Below are positions 13,659 to 16,143 of a stretch of 16,143 bases of DNA, in pieces. Source of the DNA: Pseudomonadota bacterium. Lineage in GTDB: Bacteria > Pseudomonadota > Gammaproteobacteria > Acidiferrobacterales > UBA6901. The DNA is taken from positions 1-16,143 of the forward strand of contig JAJXUF010000073.1 in assembly GCA_021783175.1 (NCBI GenBank), read 5' to 3'. The notes beneath the pieces are model-generated. The model ran no database searches and was not told the origin of the DNA. It saw only the letters and a program-made list of their open reading frames with translations. Position 1 is the stretch's first letter. The number at the start of each line of letters is the position of its first letter. Made by a program: the position numbers and the translations under genes.

Positions 13659-13964
13659 TCATCGGCCGTCCCCCTCGAACAGATCCCCCTGGACCGCCGC
13701 GATCGCCGCCGCACGCCGGATCGTGGCCGGGTCATCGATCAGCTGGCGCACGCGGCGGGGTGTGACTCCGAGGCGCTGCGCGATGTCATGGATGGACGCG
13801 CCGCCGCGGGCGGCATCGAGGAGTTGCCCGATCCGGCCCGGGACGCCGCGCGGCAATTCGAGCCGGGGGCAACCGGGTTCGGTCTCGTCGGCGTCGGGCG
13901 CGATCGCGTCGATCCGGTCCCAGCCGCCCGGCAGCGCGTCCGGATAGACGAAGCGATGCCTCAT
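13659..13964 (-). CDS. Small HTH DNA-binding protein
   Basis: This 101-residue protein starts MRHRFVYPDALPGGWDRID. Its second half contains ASIHDIAQRLGVTPRRVRQL, a resolvase-type helix-turn-helix, followed by an Ala-rich tail ending DLFEGDGR. The start at 13964 overlaps the stop of the upstream AlpA-like gene in an ATGA tetrad, which indicates translational coupling; GAGG lies about 9 bases before it. The role is probably regulatory within the replication operon. It ends 52 bases before the O-like start. No specific family is recognised beyond the HTH. Confidence 0.75.
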   Translation of the reverse strand: MRHRFVYPDALPGGWDRIDAIAPDADETEPGCPRLELPRGVPGRIGQLLDAARGGASIHDIAQRLGVTPRRVRQLIDDPATIRRAAAIAAVQGDLFEGDGR

Positions 13965-14185
13965 GGTAAACCGCCTCGCGGCCGACCGGGGCCGGGCGCG
14001 ATCGGGCTGTGCGCTGCCTCTTCCGTGCGCCGCGCGAGCCACGCATCGATCTGCTCCCCGGTCCAGCGGCGCAGCCGACCGATCCGGATGGGTGCCGGCA
14101 GCTCCCCGCGTGCCAGCATCAGTTCCGCCTGGCGGCGGCAGATCTGAAGCCGGCTGCACCACTCTTCGATACCAAACGCCTGCAT
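13961..14185 (-). CDS. AlpA/excisionase-like HTH protein
   Basis: This 74-residue protein has the MerR-like winged HTH of AlpA and excisionase proteins: IEEWCSRLQICRRQAELMLA is the HTH, followed by GELPAPIRIGRLRRWTGEQI and DAWLARR, the wing and closing helix. Such proteins regulate or assist integrases and activate early genes of islands and phages. The ATG at 14185 has AGGG about 8-9 bases upstream. The stop overlaps the next gene's start by four bases. No integrase lies nearby in this operon; the only recombinase in the window is 13 kb away. Confidence 0.85.
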   Translation of the reverse strand: MQAFGIEEWCSRLQICRRQAELMLARGELPAPIRIGRLRRWTGEQIDAWLARRTEEAAHSPIAPGPGRPRGGLP

Positions 14186-14204
14186 ATCGTTTTCCCTGTG
14201 CTGG

Positions 14205-14345
14205 TCAATGGAGAAAATGGCTGGCCGGTGGCCAAGTACTTCCCAAAAGGACCTCGACCGCCATCTCGAGAGCTGCCCCGGCTTTGTGAAGATCCCGTGT
14301 CACGTCGTGGATCACGTCGGGGATGGCCTCATGCCGACGAATCAA
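14205..14345 (-). CDS. Possible 46-residue protein between two operon genes
   Basis: An open frame begins at a TTG that overlaps the stop of the upstream membrane-protein gene (TTGA overlap at 14342-14345) and ends 19 bases before the AlpA-like start. The product reads RRHEAIPDVIHDVTRDLHKA, then ALEMAVEVLLGS and WPPASHFLH. It looks like one amphipathic helix with a short tail, and codon third positions are GC-rich like the neighbours. There is no ribosome site, so it would depend on coupling. No family is recognised. Confidence 0.4.
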   Translation of the reverse strand: MIRRHEAIPDVIHDVTRDLHKAGAALEMAVEVLLGSTWPPASHFLH

Positions 14346-14833
14346 ACCTGCGCCAAGCGCAGCGCCGCCAATGCGGCGGCCACCAACAGACCACCCCCGA
14401 CGCCCAGGAAATACAGCACGTCATGGCCGGCAAAGAACTTCGTGCCCGCAAAAAGGATGATGAGCCCCGGAATCGCGCAGTACAGCGTCATGTGTATCAG
14501 GCGGCGTCTTTTCTCGTTCCTCGCCCGCTCGATGCGGTAGCCACTCAGATTGAAATGACACTGCGTGCACCAATCGGAGCGTCGGTAAGTAGGTTGGCGA
14601 CACTGGGGACAGCGGATGGCATCAGGATGATGGGGATCCACCGGACTGGCGGCAAGCAGGGTGAGATCTCCGCCCACCTGGATGTTCCGGCTTCCCTGGA
14701 TATGTTGCCTTGGCGTGTTGTCTGCCGTCTTTCCGGATTCCGGGTGGCTATCTGGATCTAGCTTCTGTTGCGCCTGGATGGCTTCACCGAGGCGCGAGAG
14801 TTCCTGATCGACCGTCCATGGTTCGTGAGGCAC
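14342..14833 (-). CDS. Zinc-ribbon membrane protein, hypothetical
   Basis: This 163-residue protein has a polar N-terminus containing GSRNIQVGGDLTL (residues 47-59), a motif often seen in phage-island proteins. A C75-x2-C78...C89-x2-C92 zinc ribbon and two membrane helices, about 112-131 and 139-160, follow. The GTG start at 14833 has AAGGAG about 8 bases upstream. It lies 33 bases after the XRE regulator stop and is probably in the same transcript. Function is unknown; a sensor or anchor role is possible but not shown. Confidence 0.75.
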   Translation of the reverse strand: MPHEPWTVDQELSRLGEAIQAQQKLDPDSHPESGKTADNTPRQHIQGSRNIQVGGDLTLLAASPVDPHHPDAIRCPQCRQPTYRRSDWCTQCHFNLSGYRIERARNEKRRRLIHMTLYCAIPGLIILFAGTKFFAGHDVLYFLGVGGGLLVAAALAALRLAQV

Positions 14834-14866
14834 GGGATTTCTCCTTGTTGAAATGAGATTGAATGT

Positions 14867-15304
14867 TTAAGCCACCAGTTTCAAAAGACTCCGCATCTTG
14901 GCCGGGCTCAAGGCTTCCCCGGCTACTTCCGTCAGCAACTGGGATTTCTCATAAAGCAATCCGATCAGTCTCGACTTGTGTTGCACCGACAGCCGTTTCT
15001 TCAATCCCGATTCGAACTGCTCCACCGCCGCGACCACCCGGTCGAGGAGGGGTTGATCCAGGCACTTGCGCGCTTCCGCGGCAACGATCATCGATCCCTC
15101 GCCCGTCAGCAGCCACACCGGGTCGATCTGAAACGCCTGATAGAGCGCCTGCACCAGGACGACCGGGATCTCCCGCTCCCCGCGCTCGTAGTTCTGATAG
15201 GCCCGCAAGGACAATCCCACGCGTTCCGCCATCACGGTCTGCGACAGGCCAAAGTGCGATCGCACGATCGCGACGCGTTCATGGTAGGAGAATCTCTCAG
15301 TCAT
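14867..15304 (-). CDS. XRE-family (CI-like) regulator, probably leaderless
   Basis: This 145-residue protein starts MTERFSYHERVAIVRSHFG and has a canonical HTH_3 domain: LSQTVMAERVGLSLRAYQNY with ERGEREIPVV (about residues 20-50), then ALYQAFQIDPVWLLTGEGS. The C-terminal half is helical and lacks a recognisable LexA-like peptidase site. A TTGACA-N17-TATGCT promoter on the minus strand places the transcript start at about 15305, directly at the ATG (15304), so the mRNA would have no leader, like cI from PRM in lambda. An in-frame ATG at 15322 lies inside that promoter and is rejected. It heads the operon that includes the O/P genes and probably controls both divergent units. Confidence 0.85.
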   Translation of the reverse strand: MTERFSYHERVAIVRSHFGLSQTVMAERVGLSLRAYQNYERGEREIPVVLVQALYQAFQIDPVWLLTGEGSMIVAAEARKCLDQPLLDRVVAAVEQFESGLKKRLSVQHKSRLIGLLYEKSQLLTEVAGEALSPAKMRSLLKLVA

Positions 15305-15306
15305 GC

Positions 15307-15335
15307 TTGACAGCATACCCATACGTGCCTATCGT
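15307..15335 (+). promoter_or_regulatory. Opposing promoter of the plus-strand unit
   Basis: On the plus strand, TTGACA (15307-15312) and TATCGT (15330-15335) are separated by exactly 17 bases. Each promoter's -10 box touches the other's -35 box, so RNA polymerase cannot occupy both. A regulator bound at the centre (about 15313-15334) would control the choice. The predicted start is near 15342, leading into the small ORF and the O-like gene. Confidence 0.7.
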
Positions 15336-15340
15336 GTCAA
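15312..15340 (-). promoter_or_regulatory. Promoter of the XRE operon
   Basis: On the minus strand, TTGACA (15335-15340) and TATGCT (15312-15317) are separated by exactly 17 bases. The -35 is perfect and the -10 matches TATAAT at four positions. The predicted transcript start falls at about 15305, next to the XRE ATG at 15304. Confidence 0.75.
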
Positions 15341-15428
15341 CGCTATGCGCGGATAGCGCGCTGCAACAGAAAATCGGTGGCGCGGCCTGGTTGGCGCCTT
15401 CGCACCAGGAACGGACAGGGAAAGGTCC

Positions 15429-15677
15429 ATGCGCAAAGACATCGGGAAAAAACAGCTTCTCCGTTCCAGTGCGGTTCGGTTGCGAACTGCTTTCGACCAA
15501 GCCTATTCATCCAACGCCCGCATCGGCTGCGGATGCGGGCGTCGAGCGAATGGTGATGAACCGCAAATGGCGTGGCAGGTTGTCTTGGTTCAGGAAGCAG
15601 TACGCAGGGACGCAGTAATCTTTCCCGGAAAGCGCTTGAGGTCGACCCGGAATGAACGATCGGCAGGACGCCGTTGA
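15429..15677 (+). CDS. Possible small protein in the plus-strand unit
   Basis: An 82-residue frame starts at ATG 15429, with a purine-rich GGGAAAGG shortly upstream, and ends 11 bases before the O-like start. It sits downstream of a strong predicted promoter, in the place where phages keep cro or a small activator. The product is basic, with KKQLLRSSAVRLRTAFDQAY near the N-terminus and a CGCG cluster, but no HTH or known family is recognised. A 10-bp palindrome (15515-15541) lies inside it. It could be untranslated leader instead. Confidence 0.3.
   Translation: MRKDIGKKQLLRSSAVRLRTAFDQAYSSNARIGCGCGRRANGDEPQMAWQVVLVQEAVRRDAVIFPGKRLRSTRNERSAGRR
15515..15541. repeat. Perfect 10-bp palindrome
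   Basis: CGCCCGCATC (15515-15524) and GATGCGGGCG (15532-15541) form a perfect stem with a 7-base loop. No T-tract follows on either strand. It lies in the leader region of the plus-strand unit and may act as an attenuator or protein site. Confidence 0.5.
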
Positions 15678-15688
15678 GCATCGCCGCC

Positions 15689-16143
15689 ATGAACTGGGCC
15701 TGGGGGCTGCCGTTAAAGCCCTCCATCAAATTCGTGTTGCTGGCGCTGGCCGATGCCAGTGACGATTCCGGCTACTGCTGGCCCAGTATTCCCACGCTGG
15801 CGAAAAAGACCTGTCTTAATCCCCGCAGTGTGCAGCGCATCCTGAATCAGCTCAAAGCCCAAGGTTTCCTCCGGGTGGAACGGCGTCATCGTCTTGATGG
15901 TTCGCCCACCAGCAATGGCTATCGGCTCGCCTTGGAACCCCCTCCCGGCAAAATGCCACCACCCCCTGGCACGGCGCCACCACCCCCCGGCACCGTGTCA
16001 CCAAGTGGTGACACCGGTGTCACCCTAACCATCATAGAACCACCAAGAGAACCCAAACCACCACAACCACCGCCCTCGACAGCAACATCGAGCGCAGACG
16101 GGAGAGCAGAAGCGGAAGGCACCGAAAGTGGTAGTGAATTGAT
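15689..16143 (+). CDS. Second replication O-like HTH protein, 3' end outside window
   Basis: An open frame from ATG 15689 runs to the window end without a stop (at least 151 residues). The N-terminus contains PSIKFVLLALADASDDSGYC, SIPTLAKKTCLNPRSVQRIL and QLKAQGFLRVERR, the winged-helix domain of phage O-like replication proteins and helix-turn-helix replisome organisers. A Pro-rich linker follows, with PPPPG repeats, and then an acidic stretch. The ribosome site before the ATG is weak; a TTG at 15674 in the same frame has AGGA 5 bases upstream and could be the real start. It is unlike the O-like protein at 12746-13606 outside the wing domain. Confidence 0.75.
   Translation, partial: MNWAWGLPLKPSIKFVLLALADASDDSGYCWPSIPTLAKKTCLNPRSVQRILNQLKAQGFLRVERRHRLDGSPTSNGYRLALEPPPGKMPPPPGTAPPPPGTVSPSGDTGVTLTIIEPPREPKPPQPPPSTATSSADGRAEAEGTESGSEL
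15953..16024. repeat. Repeats and palindromes inside the second O-like gene
   Basis: Two units, GCCACCACCCCCTGGCAC (near 15955) and GCCACCACCCCCCGGCAC (near 15976), are direct repeats about 21 bases apart. They lead into three alternating copies of a 9-mer: CGTGTCACC (15994-16002), GGTGACACC (16007-16015) and GGTGTCACC (16016-16024). The last two make a perfect 18-bp palindrome. Iteron-like sites inside an initiator gene suggest a second origin. Confidence 0.5.

Noticed and set aside
15343..15729. Minus-strand open frame upstream of the XRE gene
   Set aside because: It runs against a strong plus-strand promoter unit, overlaps the O-like start and has no recognised domain.

Overview
This window is a mosaic of accessory DNA from a GC-rich proteobacterium, probably gamma- or betaproteobacterial. 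The grounds are the GC-rich codon use of the backbone genes, IncP-like mobilisation genes, a beta-class glutathione transferase and lambda O/P-like replication genes. No rRNA, tRNA, CRISPR array or core housekeeping gene is visible. The host cannot be named from the sequence.

Layout. (1) 1-1188: the catalytic part of a tyrosine recombinase (+) converges on a RadC-like JAB-domain gene (-), with a nested inverted repeat between them. (2) 1550-2944: a scrapyard of mobile-element ends, namely an IS66 transposase tail with its terminal repeat, the 5' part of a group II intron, and an IS630-type transposase tail with a frameshift. (3) 3030-5959: a lower-GC metabolic cargo block with an SDR oxidoreductase, an NTF2/SnoaL-like protein and a beta-class GST on the minus strand, and a divergent TetR regulator on the plus strand. 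(4) 5982-6474: further IS630 and IS66 tails on the minus strand. (5) 6530-9126: a mobilisation/partition module made of an oriT-like stem region, about six copies of a repeat often spaced 31 bp, and a traK/traL/traM-like operon (also comparable to stbABC of IncW plasmids). The relaxase side is missing and IS debris sits where it should be. (6) 9238-9521: an ISL3-family transposase tail with a frameshift. (7) 9618-12414: an integron-type cassette array without an integrase in view. It has four same-strand cassettes. Two encode DUF4145 (HEPN-like) proteins with zinc ribbons and two encode proteins with an RX4H HEPN motif. They are separated by attC-like sites, one of which has collapsed to 18 bp. 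(8) 12409-15304: a minus-strand replication operon reading XRE regulator, zinc-ribbon membrane protein, possible small ORF, AlpA-like HTH, small HTH protein, O-like initiator and P-like helicase loader. The O-like gene carries internal iterons that look like a lambda-style origin. (9) 15307-16143: a divergent plus-strand unit starting from a promoter that overlaps the XRE promoter face to face, with a possible small ORF and a second O-like replication gene cut by the window end.

How it fits together. Regions 5, 8 and 9 look like parts of mobilisable or phage-like replicons. Regions 2, 4 and 6 are insertion debris that broke and joined them. Region 7 is the most interesting part: a small cassette array in which every gene product carries HEPN-like features, ending exactly at the stop codon of the P-like replication gene. 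This suggests a defence or RNA-targeting cassette cluster, but that function is inferred from motifs only.
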